A DNA stretch of 32,752 bases from DASPOJ01 sp050014395 (GCA_050014395.1 JBEKDK010000031.1:1-32752), one strand, 5' to 3'. Positions 1 to 7,822 are shown, counted from the stretch's first letter. The notes: generated by a model not told the origin, from the letters alone. A program made the numbers and translations.

Positions 1-93
1 CACGAGCGTCACTTGCACGGCGACCGCCAAGATGCTGACGACCGCGCGCACCGGTCGATTGACGACGTTGTGATACACCAATGGGCCCATCAT
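1..93 (-). CDS. ABC transporter permease, N-terminal fragment (cut by window edge)
   Basis: Only the first 31 codons are inside the window. Two consecutive ATG codons (93-91 and 90-88) open a frame that runs to the edge. The peptide starts MMGPLVYHNVVNRPVRAVVS and continues into a hydrophobic stretch (ILAVAVQVTLV). Seen: a short cytoplasmic lead with an 'N-RPVRA' motif followed at once by the first membrane segment. Family knowledge: this is how FtsX/MacB-type permeases begin, with the pattern 'L..NL.HRPVRT.LSVL.I'. The first ATG overlaps the TGA of the upstream lipoprotein gene (stop at 92-90), so the two are probably translationally coupled. A lipoprotein carrier-like protein next to a MacB/LolC-like permease suggests lipid, lipoprotein or peptide export. 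With so few residues the family call is tentative. Confidence 0.6.
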   Translation of the reverse strand, partial: MMGPLVYHNVVNRPVRAVVSILAVAVQVTLV

Positions 94-1106
94 TGTTGGG
101 GCCTCGGTTGGGGCGCCGCTTGGTCCTTCGGCTGCGGCTTGGGCTGATCCTCCGCCGGAGTCGCCGCGGTTTCTTCGTCGACGTTCACCAGATCGCTGCC
201 CGCCGGCTGCGCAAGGTCGAAGCGCTCGGCGGGAATCGCGGCGTTCAGCGCGAGCTTGGTGATGCGAATTTCGAGTTGATAATCCTCCTGCGGGCGCTCG
301 AGGCGAATATCGCGCGGGAACTGTAGCGCGTGCGGACTCGCCGCGGCGGAAGAAGTCGCGGCGTCCGGCGCGGCGGCGGCCGGCGCAGTATCAGGCGCGG
401 CCCAATCGGAGTAGGCGATGTCGGAATCGAGGCGGCCTTCGGGGCCATAAATTTGCACGCGTGCGATCGACAGATCGGCGCGATCGAACCAAATCTTGCG
501 CGCGATTTCCGGGCCCGCATCGCCGCGGCGCAGCTCCGTGAGAACATAAAAGCGAATCGGCGAAGCGTCGAATTGCTCGATCAATACGTCCGAATCGTTC
601 GAAATTTCCGGCCAGAAAATCGCGTCAAGCACGTGCTGCGGACGCAAGTTCTCAATGGGCTTCTTCGAGGGCCGCACCAGAGTATCCGAGCCGACCAGAA
701 ATTTATTCTTCGACGGAATGAAGATGCGAAACGTTTGGCCGTCGCTGGTCATATCGAAAACGTCCTTGGCGATCACCGGGGCCTGGCCGATCATGCGAAT
801 TGACGCGGGGCGCTGCGCCAGGATGAATCCGTGGACATCGTGATACTGCTGGATCACGCCGCTATACGCGGAGCCGGCGGTGGGAATTAAATCCACCCTA
901 GCGTTCACGCTCTCGATGCTGCGCGACTGCTCGTTGTAGGCGGCGAGGAGCTGCGCCTTGGTGGCCTCCAGCGCGGGGCGCGCTTCCTGCGATGGCGGAA
1001 CGTGCGTCGTGCTGGACACATGGCAGCCCGCGGCCGCGAGCGCGACGACGAGCAGGGCCACAGCGCGCAGCACCCGAAGCGATTGTGTGAGATTGCGTTT
1101 ATTCAT
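90..1106 (-). CDS. Predicted outer-membrane lipoprotein, LolA/DUF4292-like
   Basis: 338 aa. The N-terminus has a basic start, a hydrophobic core and a lipobox (LAAAGC, residues 23-28), giving lipidated Cys28. It is therefore expected to be processed by signal peptidase II and anchored in a membrane. The body (about 50-300) alternates beta-strand-like segments of the kind seen in LolA/LppX folds: 'VNARVDLIPTAGSAYSGVI', then 'RPASIRMIGQAPV', 'DMTSDGQTFRIFIPSKNKFLVG', and a late strand 'DYQLEIRITKLALNAAIP' followed by 'ERFDL'. This matches the general plan of LolA-like or DUF4292 proteins that hold lipids in a half-barrel. The tail (about 305-338) is Pro/Gln/Lys-rich and probably disordered. The stop overlaps the start of an FtsX/MacB-type permease, which fits a role in lipid or lipoprotein traffic. 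No SD is visible before the ATG. The exact substrate is unknown. Confidence 0.7.
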   Translation of the reverse strand: MNKRNLTQSLRVLRAVALLVVALAAAGCHVSSTTHVPPSQEARPALEATKAQLLAAYNEQSRSIESVNARVDLIPTAGSAYSGVIQQYHDVHGFILAQRPASIRMIGQAPVIAKDVFDMTSDGQTFRIFIPSKNKFLVGSDTLVRPSKKPIENLRPQHVLDAIFWPEISNDSDVLIEQFDASPIRFYVLTELRRGDAGPEIARKIWFDRADLSIARVQIYGPEGRLDSDIAYSDWAAPDTAPAAAAPDAATSSAAASPHALQFPRDIRLERPQEDYQLEIRITKLALNAAIPAERFDLAQPAGSDLVNVDEETAATPAEDQPKPQPKDQAAPQPRPQQ

Positions 1107-1212
1107 ACTTGCACTTAACAGTTTGCGCTGCGTCGTGTAGGCAAACCCGAAAATTTAGCAGCGCCGCTCAGTAGCGTCAACAAACTATGCCGATCTGGGG
1201 CTGGGGGTTCGC

Positions 1213-1809
1213 CTACTCGGCACGCACAACATCCACATTCAAGGAAAGCTTCTTCAGCGCCGGTTGTATTCGCCGAATCACTTCCGCGCTCGAAAGGCGA
1301 TTCGTCAACAGCGTGAGAAAGCCATTCTCAAAATCGCAAACCGCGCAAAACAGATAAGAATCGATCACCGGCGCGTAGGCGTCCACGCCGCTGCTCGAAA
1401 GCGTGCCTTCGAGTTCGGCGTCCTCCGCAGGCAACGATCCTCCGGCGCGCGCGCCGAAGGTTTCCGCGGCGAAACGCTCGAACAGACTGACCAACACATC
1501 CACAGCGGGCGCGGGCACCACAAGCGAACGCGCCGCGGCTTGGCGAAATTCGATGCTGCGGCGCGCGCAGTAATCGCGGACGCGCTCAATGTGCGCGAAG
1601 AAATCGAGCGCCCACGGCTCACCGGCAGCGATTGCGGCCAGCGCGGCGGCCCAGACGCGGGCAGCGTCGTTGCCGCGCACAGGTTCGCGCGTGGAGCGAT
1701 CGATCAGCTCGAAGCCCACGCCCTTCGCGCCGGCGCCCAAATCGAGCGGCTCAATCTCAAGCTTATAGCCAAGATCGATTGTCGCCGCGTTTTCTTCCTC
1801 GAGCATCAT
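1213..1809 (-). CDS. Conserved-looking hypothetical protein (198 aa)
   Basis: I do not recognise the family. The protein is soluble, with no signal peptide or membrane segment. It is acidic at the N-terminus (MMLEEEN) and rich in Ala and Leu helices in the middle (about 50-140). It ends in a mixed region with two closely spaced Cys (Phe-Cys-Ala-Val-Cys, about 155-160). The start ATG at 1809-1807 overlaps the TGA of the upstream gene in an ATGA arrangement, and a GAGG sequence sits four bases before it, so translation is coupled. The second ATG (1806) is an equally possible start. It is the fourth gene of the tight block ruvX-mltG-unknown-unknown. Context suggests an accessory to cell-wall or division functions, but that is inference from position only. 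Confidence 0.7.
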   Translation of the reverse strand: MMLEEENAATIDLGYKLEIEPLDLGAGAKGVGFELIDRSTREPVRGNDAARVWAAALAAIAAGEPWALDFFAHIERVRDYCARRSIEFRQAAARSLVVPAPAVDVLVSLFERFAAETFGARAGGSLPAEDAELEGTLSSSGVDAYAPVIDSYLFCAVCDFENGFLTLLTNRLSSAEVIRRIQPALKKLSLNVDVVRAE

Positions 1810-2369
1810 TCATCCTCGCGCGACGCCACGGAACCGAAGCGCGCCACAAAATCCGGCGCTTGCTTGCGGACCTCGAGCCAATCGAAAAAAGTTTCCGGCG
1901 TTTCCAGCCAAATCTGGAACCATTGCAGGATTTCTTCTTTTTCCTCGCGCTTGCGTGCATCCACCTTCCGATTGCGCGCGATCATTTCGGCGCGCCGGCG
2001 GCCCAGGCGCCCGACTTCCAGCACGCGCTCGGCCGCAGCGCGATCGGTATCGGTGCGGAATTGTCGCAGCATTTCGTCCAGGCGCACCAGGCACATCTCG
2101 GCTTCGGCGAGCGTGGCGAAATGCAGCAGATCGCGAAACTCTTCTTCGTAGCGGCCATCGGTGTCCGATTGCGTGGAGCGCACCACGCGCAGGCCGGCAT
2201 CCTCCAACACAGTGGTGACGTAATCGACGGAGGTCTTGCCGTGCTCTCCCAGACGTGCCGCGAGCTGGCGCCGAATCTGCTCGATTTCAGCGGGCGTGTA
2301 GCGCGGGACGCGCAATTCCCCGGCGATCGCCAGAATCAAATCTTTTTTGGAAATCTTCGAGGCGTTCAT
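1806..2369 (-). CDS. Conserved-looking hypothetical protein, helical, charged (187 aa)
   Basis: I do not recognise the family. The protein is almost entirely helical and highly charged, with no signal peptide. The segment about 115-155 (Arg/Glu/Lys-rich, RNRKVDARKREEKEEILQWF in part) could form a coiled coil. It is followed by a Trp/Phe-rich patch ending 'ETFFDWLEVRKQAPDFV'. The start at 2369 is preferred because AAGGTGA lies five bases ahead of it. An earlier in-frame ATG at 2390 overlaps the mltG stop (ATGA) and would add seven residues. A much longer open frame continues upstream but only inside mltG and is not coding. Its 3' end overlaps the next gene by four bases. The order mltG, this gene, then another unknown suggests one mRNA. 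Confidence 0.7.
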   Translation of the reverse strand: MNASKISKKDLILAIAGELRVPRYTPAEIEQIRRQLAARLGEHGKTSVDYVTTVLEDAGLRVVRSTQSDTDGRYEEEFRDLLHFATLAEAEMCLVRLDEMLRQFRTDTDRAAAERVLEVGRLGRRRAEMIARNRKVDARKREEKEEILQWFQIWLETPETFFDWLEVRKQAPDFVARFGSVASREDE

Positions 2370-2386
2370 CACATTCACCTTCGATT

Positions 2387-3463
2387 TCATCTCGGCGCCG
2401 GCGCCGGCTTCGGCTTTGTGGAGCGCTGGCTTTCGGCGGGCGCGCTCTGCTGCTCGGAGCGGAGCTTGCGGTATCGCGCGACGTTTTGATTGTGCTCCTC
2501 GAGCGTCTTGCTGAAAAAATGGCCGCCCTGCGTATTCGCGACGAAATAAAGATAGTCGGTCGGCGGCGGATCGAGCGCCGCGCGCAAGGAGGTTTCCCCG
2601 GGATTCGCGATCGGGCCAGGCGGCAAGCCGGCGTTCACATACGTATTGTACGGCGAACGGAAGCGCAGATCGGCGTCGTCCAGCGGCCCGGTGGAGCGGC
2701 CGGCCAGCGCGAGCGCGTAGGCCACGGTTGGATCGCATTCGAGAGGCATGTTGCGCGCCAATCGATTCGTGAAAATTCCTGCGATGATGGGCCGCTCACT
2801 ATCGAGCGGCGTTTCGCGCTCGACCAGCGACGCCAGCGTCACCACACTTTCAACCGACGCCGGCGCCGACCGGGAGCGTGTCGCACTGTCCGGCTGCGGT
2901 AGCGTGAGCCACTCTTCGCGGAATTTTTTCACCATCGCTTGAACCATTTCGGTGGCGCTGACGTGGCGCGCAAATTCGTATTTCGCTGGAAACAAAAATC
3001 CTTCCAGGTTCGGCGCCCTCGGAGCCAGATCGAGAATCGGGCCCGGGTCGGCCGCGGCGGCCAGAAATTCTTCGCGGGTCACCAAGCCTTGCTGTTGGGC
3101 CAAATCCGCGATATCGAACATGTTGTAGCCTTCCGGGATCACCAGCGAAATCACGTACACTCGGCCGCTGGCAATCGCGTCAAACACTTGGCGCTGCGTT
3201 TCGGGGCGATCGAAAAAATATTCGCCGGCTTCGAGCGGCCGCAAATCTCCGAAGCGCGCCCAAATCTCGAATGCCAAGCGGCTGCGAATCACGCCCTGAT
3301 CGGCCAGCATTTCGCCGATCGTGCGGCGCGAGGCGCCGTGCGGGATATCCAGGTAAACGCCAGGGGCGGCGAATCCTTGATAGGGCAAATACCACGCGGC
3401 GGCGAGCCACGTGCCCGCGCCGAGAATCGCCAGAATCAGAAGAGTCCAGAAGGTGCGGCGCAT
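2387..3463 (-). CDS. mltG: Endolytic murein transglycosylase MltG (YceG-like)
   Basis: 358 aa, the usual length for MltG. This inner-membrane enzyme cleaves nascent glycan strands and is thought to release or terminate peptidoglycan chains. One N-terminal membrane anchor is visible (about 5-27), followed by a LysM-like region (about 33-100: 'VYLDIPHGASRRTIGEMLADQGVI'). The YceG domain has 'VIPEGYNMFDIADL' (109-121), 'EGFLFPAKYEF' (154-164), the catalytic segment 'ASLVERET' (211-218, with the Glu pair E215/E217), 'LECDPTVAYAL' (241-251) and 'SPYNTYVNAGLPPGPIANPG' (270-289). All are family hallmarks. The tail is Pro/Lys-rich. It starts one base after the ruvX stop and its own stop overlaps the next gene's possible ATG, so it sits inside a tightly coupled operon. 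Confidence 0.95.
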   Translation of the reverse strand: MRRTFWTLLILAILGAGTWLAAAWYLPYQGFAAPGVYLDIPHGASRRTIGEMLADQGVIRSRLAFEIWARFGDLRPLEAGEYFFDRPETQRQVFDAIASGRVYVISLVIPEGYNMFDIADLAQQQGLVTREEFLAAAADPGPILDLAPRAPNLEGFLFPAKYEFARHVSATEMVQAMVKKFREEWLTLPQPDSATRSRSAPASVESVVTLASLVERETPLDSERPIIAGIFTNRLARNMPLECDPTVAYALALAGRSTGPLDDADLRFRSPYNTYVNAGLPPGPIANPGETSLRAALDPPPTDYLYFVANTQGGHFFSKTLEEHNQNVARYRKLRSEQQSAPAESQRSTKPKPAPAPR

Positions 3464-3464
3464 T

Positions 3465-3989
3465 TCAGTCGCCGGCCTCAGCCGATGCGCGGTGCGATTT
3501 CGCAGCGTCGGACGGCACGGCTGGCCGCGCGGCCTCGGCGGCGTGAGCCGGACACTCGCGGTGCAAATATTCGTCGAGGATTAGCGCGGCGGCGCGCGCG
3601 TCCAGGCCAGCATCACCGCGGCGCGGCTTGCGCTCCTGCGCGGCTTGCCAACTGGTCAGGCGCTCATCGGCCAGCGCCACGGGCAAGCCCAATTGCCGGC
3701 CGAGCTGCGTGGCGAAGCGCGCGGCTTCGGCGGACATATCGCTCGCCGTGCCATCCAGATGCAGCGGCAAGCCAACCACGATTCGGCGCACGCCGTGGCG
3801 GCGCACCAATTCGCGCAGACGGGTGATATCGCGGCGGCGATTCGTGCGAATCCACGTGGCCAGTGGGCGCGAAGTCATGCCGAGATCATCGGAGAGAGCC
3901 AGGCCCCAGCGCTTGCGGCCGTAATCGATCGCGAGCACCGGCCCGAAACGCGGCGGCGACACTTTGCCTGCAGCAGCAGCGACACTCAT
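3465..3989 (-). CDS. ruvX: RuvX/YqgF family Holliday-junction resolvase-like nuclease
   Basis: 174 aa; the RNase H-like core occupies about 15-145. Motifs match the YqgF family: 'LAIDYGRKRWGLALSD' (catalytic Asp22), 'IVVGLPLHLDG' (70-80), 'ALADERLTSWQA' (acidic E109) and 'LDARAAALILDEYL' (129-142, third acidic residue D130). Known members are implicated in Holliday-junction resolution and 16S/23S pre-rRNA 5'-end processing. The Ala-rich C-terminal tail (about 145-174) exceeds the usual 140-residue family length and looks disordered. The gene lies 17 bases after the Rieske gene stop and one base before mltG; ruvX next to mltG is a frequent bacterial pairing. A TATAAT hexamer ends eight bases before its ATG, so it may also have its own start site. 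Confidence 0.93.
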   Translation of the reverse strand: MSVAAAAGKVSPPRFGPVLAIDYGRKRWGLALSDDLGMTSRPLATWIRTNRRRDITRLRELVRRHGVRRIVVGLPLHLDGTASDMSAEAARFATQLGRQLGLPVALADERLTSWQAAQERKPRRGDAGLDARAAALILDEYLHRECPAHAAEAARPAVPSDAAKSHRASAEAGD

Positions 3990-3997
3990 CGCCTTCC

Positions 3998-4003
3998 ATT
4001 ATA
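3998..4003 (-). promoter_or_regulatory. Candidate -10 box (TATAAT) just ahead of ruvX
   Basis: A perfect TATAAT on the minus strand lies in the 17-base gap between the Rieske gene and ruvX and ends eight bases before the ruvX ATG. No good -35 is visible 17 bases upstream. If used, the mRNA would start at or within a few bases of the ATG. GGAAGG is also present but only two bases from the ATG, closer than a normal SD. Confidence 0.35.
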
Positions 4004-4006
4004 GCG

Positions 4007-5119
4007 TTAGCTGCGCCAGCGCAGGGTGACGGGCCCCGGAATGGGATGCACGAAGGACTGGCCGGTGCGGCGCGATTCGAGGTAGGCCTTTTTCAGCTGG
4101 AAATACCAGCGCGCGGGGCGATCGGCGTCGTCCACCAGCATCAGCGTGGGGTGATTGCGCAGGCCGATCACTTGCCGCTCCATCGTCAGCCGATCCTGCT
4201 CGATGAATCGTTTGGCGAACACGCGCAGAATGGGCACGACGAACGGCATCCACGGGAAAATATTCCACGCGGCGCAGACGTCGATGCGGCAGGAATCCGC
4301 GGTGACGGGCGTGACGGTGGTGCGGCTGGAAAACCAGTAGCGGCCGCAGCGAATCACCTCTAGGCGATGATTCGGGAGGATGAAATCGATCGTCGTGGTG
4401 ATCGGCTCGTTGTAAATGCGCAGCAATTTGTAGGCTCCACTATTGGCCGAAGGCTTGTGCGCGCTCATGCGAAAGCCGTAGGGGATCGGCTCAAACTTCT
4501 TTTCTTTGGTTTGAATGCTGCGCCGCGATCGCCACCACCACGATTGGTGCACGAATGGACCGTGCGCCGGGTCCATCAGGCCGATAATGCCGTGATCCAC
4601 GTTGCTGGGCAGCAGAGCTTCCAGGCGCGTGATTCTGTAGCGGTCGCTGAACGTTTCCAGCTGTGGCGCGGGCGGCACCTCCGCTGCGGCGTCAGCCGTC
4701 GCCGGTCCGCGCAGCGGCTGATCCGGCATGTAGACCCACACGTAGCCATTATTTTCCGCGCAGGGAAAGCTGCCGCAATAAATGCGCTCAACTTTTAATT
4801 TTGAATCTTCGGTGATCGAGGGCACCGCGCGGCATTGCCCGGTGTGCGGATCGAATTGCCAGCCGTGATAGCAGCATTCGACGTTGCCGTCCTCAAATCG
4901 CCCGACGCTTAGCGGCATCCCGCGATGCGGGCAGACATCGCGCAGCGCGAACGCGCGACCGGCAGGATCGCGCCCGATCGCCAGCGGCTCGCCCAGCAGT
5001 TGCACCGCGAGCAGGCCGCGCTTCGCCACGCGCTCGCTGAGCGTCGCGGGGTACCAGAAGCCGCGCAGCATTTCGGCTCCGACGGCTTGATCGGTGGATG
5101 GCGCCTGAATTTCGTTCAT
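4007..5119 (-). CDS. Rieske non-heme iron oxygenase, pheophorbide a oxygenase-like
   Basis: 370 aa from the ATG at 5119 (a TTG one codon upstream is also open). Seen: a Rieske [2Fe-2S] site with C-P-H at 64-66 and C-C-Y-H at 83-86, counted from the TTG codon, which fits CxH...CxxH. A catalytic-domain iron site follows: 'MDPAHGPFVHQ' (183-193, ligands D184, H187, H192), of the DPxH-x4-H type. Family knowledge: this iron motif resembles pheophorbide a oxygenase/choline monooxygenase-like terminal oxygenases, which act on bulky hydrophobic substrates using O2 and electrons from a reductase. No reductase or ferredoxin gene is adjacent. The gene lies between the M28-like gene and ruvX. A weak promoter (TTGCTC, 17 bases, TACGCT) is seen in the 98-base upstream gap. 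The substrate cannot be told from sequence. Confidence 0.9.
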   Translation of the reverse strand: MNEIQAPSTDQAVGAEMLRGFWYPATLSERVAKRGLLAVQLLGEPLAIGRDPAGRAFALRDVCPHRGMPLSVGRFEDGNVECCYHGWQFDPHTGQCRAVPSITEDSKLKVERIYCGSFPCAENNGYVWVYMPDQPLRGPATADAAAEVPPAPQLETFSDRYRITRLEALLPSNVDHGIIGLMDPAHGPFVHQSWWWRSRRSIQTKEKKFEPIPYGFRMSAHKPSANSGAYKLLRIYNEPITTTIDFILPNHRLEVIRCGRYWFSSRTTVTPVTADSCRIDVCAAWNIFPWMPFVVPILRVFAKRFIEQDRLTMERQVIGLRNHPTLMLVDDADRPARWYFQLKKAYLESRRTGQSFVHPIPGPVTLRWRS

Positions 5120-5217
5120 CAAATTTGCGGTCCGCGAGCGGTTAGCGTACTACGCGCGTTCATGCGGAGCAATGTCGGGCGACGCTGTGTTAATCAGAGC
5201 GCCAGTCTCAGGCGGGG

Positions 5218-6321
5218 CTACGGCTGTCGGCCGACCTGTCCGGTTTCCCACTCGTACCAGAATCCAGTTTTCTTCATTTGTTCGTCGAGGCCACTCTGCT
5301 TCAACAGCGCTTCGATATCCTGGTGGGAAAGGCGCGGTCCGAGCGGGGCCACGGCTTCTGCAAGGTCGAACGCGGTAACGCCAACGATTGCCGCGTTGCG
5401 CGTCATATCCGGGAGATCCGGTAGCGCAGCGCCGATAGACTCGCCCTCTGCCGCAAGCGTGGGCACGCCTTCGAGGAAGAAAGCGAAATCGTCTCTGTGA
5501 ATCCCCAAATCGAAACGGTCTACTGGTGCGCCCAAGCTGCCGAGAGGCGCAACGGCGTCGCGCACTCCCGGCTCAGTATCGTGCCGCGCGCCAAGCGAAT
5601 ACGCTGACAAGTGAGTTCTGCCTGTTCCAATGAGGATTGCGGCGATTGTGTGATCCATCTCGTCGCGATGCGCCTGAACGTAGGACCACGAACCCGTAGC
5701 CCACGAATTCCCGCCCGGAAATAGAACGAATCGGATCGTACGTCTCGGCACCAGGCCCGTAGCGATGATGTCGCGAGCCGCTTCGATCACGACGGCGGCG
5801 TCGCAAGCGTCATCGGACGTTCCGTTACCACGAAGGACGCCCGAGTCAACACGCGCGCCGAGGATGACGATCTCGGCGGGTTTTTCTCGGCCACGAATTT
5901 CTGCCACGACAATTTCCGGCGCTGCGTCCTCGGGGCGCTGGAAATTGAAGGGGACCGGAACGAGTTCAGTATGCACATCGAGTCCCGCTGCGCGGAAAGC
6001 CGCGACGGCCCAGTCTACGGCGCGCGTTTCGTCAACTACGCTCTGGGGCGCCGGCGCTCCCATTGCGTGGCCGCCTTCGCCGCTAGCTAGGACGCCCAAA
6101 TTCTTCTCGATCGTCGAATCGCTGCCCATGGCGTTAGCGATGATTTTGGGCGCGGCTTCGGCGCACAGCGTGGGCTGAGCTTCGGAGCAAACCTGCGCTG
6201 GGGGTTGCGCTCGAATGCGCGCAAGGGGATCGGGCTCGGGCGGCGGTGTAGCCTGCGGAAATGCGGGTGCGGCAGCGAGGAGCAGGAGCGAGATCGACAG
6301 ACCCACCTTCGCCTGAAACAT
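5218..6321 (-). CDS. Secreted M28-family protein with lost metal ligands (probable pseudo-peptidase)
   Basis: 367 aa from the ATG at 6321, chosen because it opens a clean signal peptide (residues 1-24: MFQAKV, then a Leu/Ala core, then Ala-Phe-Pro-Gln-Ala). The upstream extension of the frame is Arg-rich and not protein-like. The fold signature of M28 zinc aminopeptidases is clear: 'EIVILGARVDSG' (150-161), 'GTSDDACDAAVVIEAAR' (167-183), 'PRRTIRFVLFPGG' (192-204), then 'TGSWSYVQAHRDEM' (209-222). Active M28 enzymes have GAHxDS, xDDxxG, an E-E pair after the FxxFxG strand, then Asp and a late His. Here the first His is Arg157, the Glu pair is Gly204/Asn205, the later Asp is Ile231, and no C-terminal His is placed correctly. 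Asp159 and Asp170/171 remain. It is probably secreted and non-catalytic, perhaps a binding protein. The frame is intact, so it is not a simple pseudogene. No SD is seen. Confidence 0.8.
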   Translation of the reverse strand: MFQAKVGLSISLLLLAAAPAFPQATPPPEPDPLARIRAQPPAQVCSEAQPTLCAEAAPKIIANAMGSDSTIEKNLGVLASGEGGHAMGAPAPQSVVDETRAVDWAVAAFRAAGLDVHTELVPVPFNFQRPEDAAPEIVVAEIRGREKPAEIVILGARVDSGVLRGNGTSDDACDAAVVIEAARDIIATGLVPRRTIRFVLFPGGNSWATGSWSYVQAHRDEMDHTIAAILIGTGRTHLSAYSLGARHDTEPGVRDAVAPLGSLGAPVDRFDLGIHRDDFAFFLEGVPTLAAEGESIGAALPDLPDMTRNAAIVGVTAFDLAEAVAPLGPRLSHQDIEALLKQSGLDEQMKKTGFWYEWETGQVGRQP

Positions 6322-6574
6322 TCGGGCGAAGATGGGGCACCCCGAGAGACAAAACTGCAACACAAAACGGCGTGCGTGCAGCAGTAGCGTGCTGACGCGC
6401 GCAGCGGCGCGCGACGCGCGGCGTGCGGCGCGCGGTGCTGGCAGTAGTGTTGCGTTACGCAAAGACGTCTCCTGCGGAGCGCTGGGCAACCCGTTGCGCA
6501 TTCTAGCGCGAACGCGTGCCGCGCGGGGCGCGAGCCGCGTGTCGTCGCTGGCGGCCCTACGCTCTGTGATGCGC
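6322..6574. other. Non-coding gap upstream of the M28-like gene, with a 13-bp dyad
   Basis: 253 bases between folP and the M28-like gene, very rich in GCGCG. No convincing small gene is seen. A perfect dyad TTGCGTTACGCAA occupies 6450-6462 (six-base arms around one base), about 130 bases upstream of the start, and could be an operator. A short GGGG-CA-CCCC inverted repeat lies just ahead of the start (about 6332-6341). Confidence 0.4.
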
Positions 6575-7459
6575 CTAGGCGCTGTGGAGGACAGCGTCGG
6601 CAACCCGCGCGACCTGGACCATTTCCGCGACGTCGTGCGCGCGAACGATGTGCGCGCCGCCCAGGATCGCCGCCGTCACGGCTGCGGCCGTGCCCCAGAG
6701 CCGCTCGTTCACCGGCGGCAAATCTTTCTTGCGCGACTTTCTCTCACCGACCTGCGCCCAGCCGATTGAGCTTTTCCGCGATGGGCCGACCAGGATCGGA
6801 AATCCCAGGCGCGCAAGCTCCGGCAAGCGGGCCAGTAGCTCGAAATTTTGCGCGTGGCGTTTGCCGAAGCCGAAGCCGGGATCGAGCACGATGCGATCCT
6901 TGCTGACGCCCGCGGCGCGCGCCTGGCGCACTGCCGCACGCAAGCCTGCCACAACATCGCGCATGGCATCGCGTGCGAACGGACCGCGCTGCATCGTGGC
7001 CGGCGTGCCGCGCATGTGCATCAAGATCACGGCCATGCGATGGCGCGCGACCACCGCGGCCAAATCCGAATCGCTGCGCAGCGCGGAAACGTCATTCAAG
7101 ATTTGCACGCCGGCATCCGCGGCGGCTTCGGCCACTTCCGCGCTGCGCGTATCCACCGAAATCGGCACGCGCAGATTCCCACGCAGCTTGCGCAGCACCG
7201 GCAGCAAATGCGCGATCTGATCGGCGGCGCTGACCGGCAGCGAGCCGGGGCGCGTGGATTCGGCGCCGATATCGATGATGTCCGCTCCGGCGCGCTCCAT
7301 CGCCAGCGCGTGCGCGACGGCCGATTGCAAATCGAGATAAAGCCCGGCGTCAGAAAAACTATCGGGCGTGACATTGAGAACGCCCATCACCAGCGTGCGC
7401 TCTCCAAGAACGAGCGTGCGCGAGCCCAGGCGCAGACGAAACCGCCGCCGCTTGGTCAT
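6575..7459 (-). CDS. folP: Dihydropteroate synthase
   Basis: 294 aa. It condenses p-aminobenzoate with 6-hydroxymethyl-dihydropterin pyrophosphate in folate synthesis, in the cytoplasm. TIM-barrel signatures are all present: 'VMGVLNVTPDSFSDAG' (24-39), 'DIGAESTRPGS' (63-73), 'PISVDTRSAEVAEAA' (about 99-113), 'ILNDVSAL', 'VILMHMRGTP' (about 145-154), 'LDPGFGFGK', 'VGPSRKSSIGW' (pterin/pyrophosphate site) and the C-terminal 'VRAHDV'. A Lys/Arg-rich insertion (GERKSRKKDLP) follows 'SSIGWAQV', in the loop after the 'GPSRKS' strand. There is no SD. Instead GAGAAT lies six bases before the ATG, suggesting a leaderless or very short leader. It follows the 104-aa zinc-site protein by 48 bases on the same strand. 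Confidence 0.96.
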   Translation of the reverse strand: MTKRRRFRLRLGSRTLVLGERTLVMGVLNVTPDSFSDAGLYLDLQSAVAHALAMERAGADIIDIGAESTRPGSLPVSAADQIAHLLPVLRKLRGNLRVPISVDTRSAEVAEAAADAGVQILNDVSALRSDSDLAAVVARHRMAVILMHMRGTPATMQRGPFARDAMRDVVAGLRAAVRQARAAGVSKDRIVLDPGFGFGKRHAQNFELLARLPELARLGFPILVGPSRKSSIGWAQVGERKSRKKDLPPVNERLWGTAAAVTAAILGGAHIVRAHDVAEMVQVARVADAVLHSA

Positions 7460-7507
7460 ATTCGTATTCTCACAGGGAATGTCGCGAGCATCACGCAGTC
7501 GTGTCAG

Positions 7508-7822
7508 CTAATCAAGATCGTAATCGCGGACGGGTTTTTCAACCGGCTGATCCTTGGCTCGCTTCAGGGCTTCTTCAAATTTGCGCGTCAGGACGTCTTC
7601 CTTGTTTTTTTCCGCTTCGATGGATAGGCGGAATTTATCCTCGCGCACGCGCTCTTGCTCGGCCAGGATGTTCGCGGAGTCGGTCAGGTCCACGCCCGGC
7701 GCCGCGCGCGGCGGCAGCTCGTGCGAGAGCACGACGGCAAGCTGCGGATCGATCGTCAGCTTGGATTTGCAGCACGGGCAATCGACTGCAATCGTCGAAG
7801 GAATATCTGCCTTCTTTGCCAT
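7508..7822 (-). CDS. Small protein with a CPCC zinc-knuckle motif (104 aa)
   Basis: I do not recognise a named family. The N-terminal third has 'VDCPCCKSKLTIDP' (13-26), a Cys cluster resembling half of a zinc ribbon, followed by 'VVLSHELPP'. The rest (about 45-104) is charged and helical (repeated Glu/Lys/Arg), probably a coiled coil, ending in 'PVRDYDLD'. There is no signal peptide, so a cytoplasmic location is likely. No SD precedes the ATG at 7822. TAGAAT ends six bases ahead of it, the same layout as folP downstream, so it may be a leaderless gene. It is 48 bases upstream of folP on the same strand and may share its mRNA. Confidence 0.65.
   Translation of the reverse strand: MAKKADIPSTIAVDCPCCKSKLTIDPQLAVVLSHELPPRAAPGVDLTDSANILAEQERVREDKFRLSIEAEKNKEDVLTRKFEEALKRAKDQPVEKPVRDYDLD

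Noticed and set aside
1264..2489. Two long plus-strand frames opposite the unknown genes
   Set aside because: They are Arg/Ala-rich shadows without start signals. The minus-strand genes have SDs and coupled starts.
2390..2738. Long upstream extension of the gene at 1806-2369
   Set aside because: It overlaps mltG, has shadow-like composition, and a good SD lies ahead of 2369.
6322..6603. Arg-rich N-terminal extension of the M28-like protein
   Set aside because: It puts the signal peptide 94 residues inside and is low-complexity GC-rich sequence.
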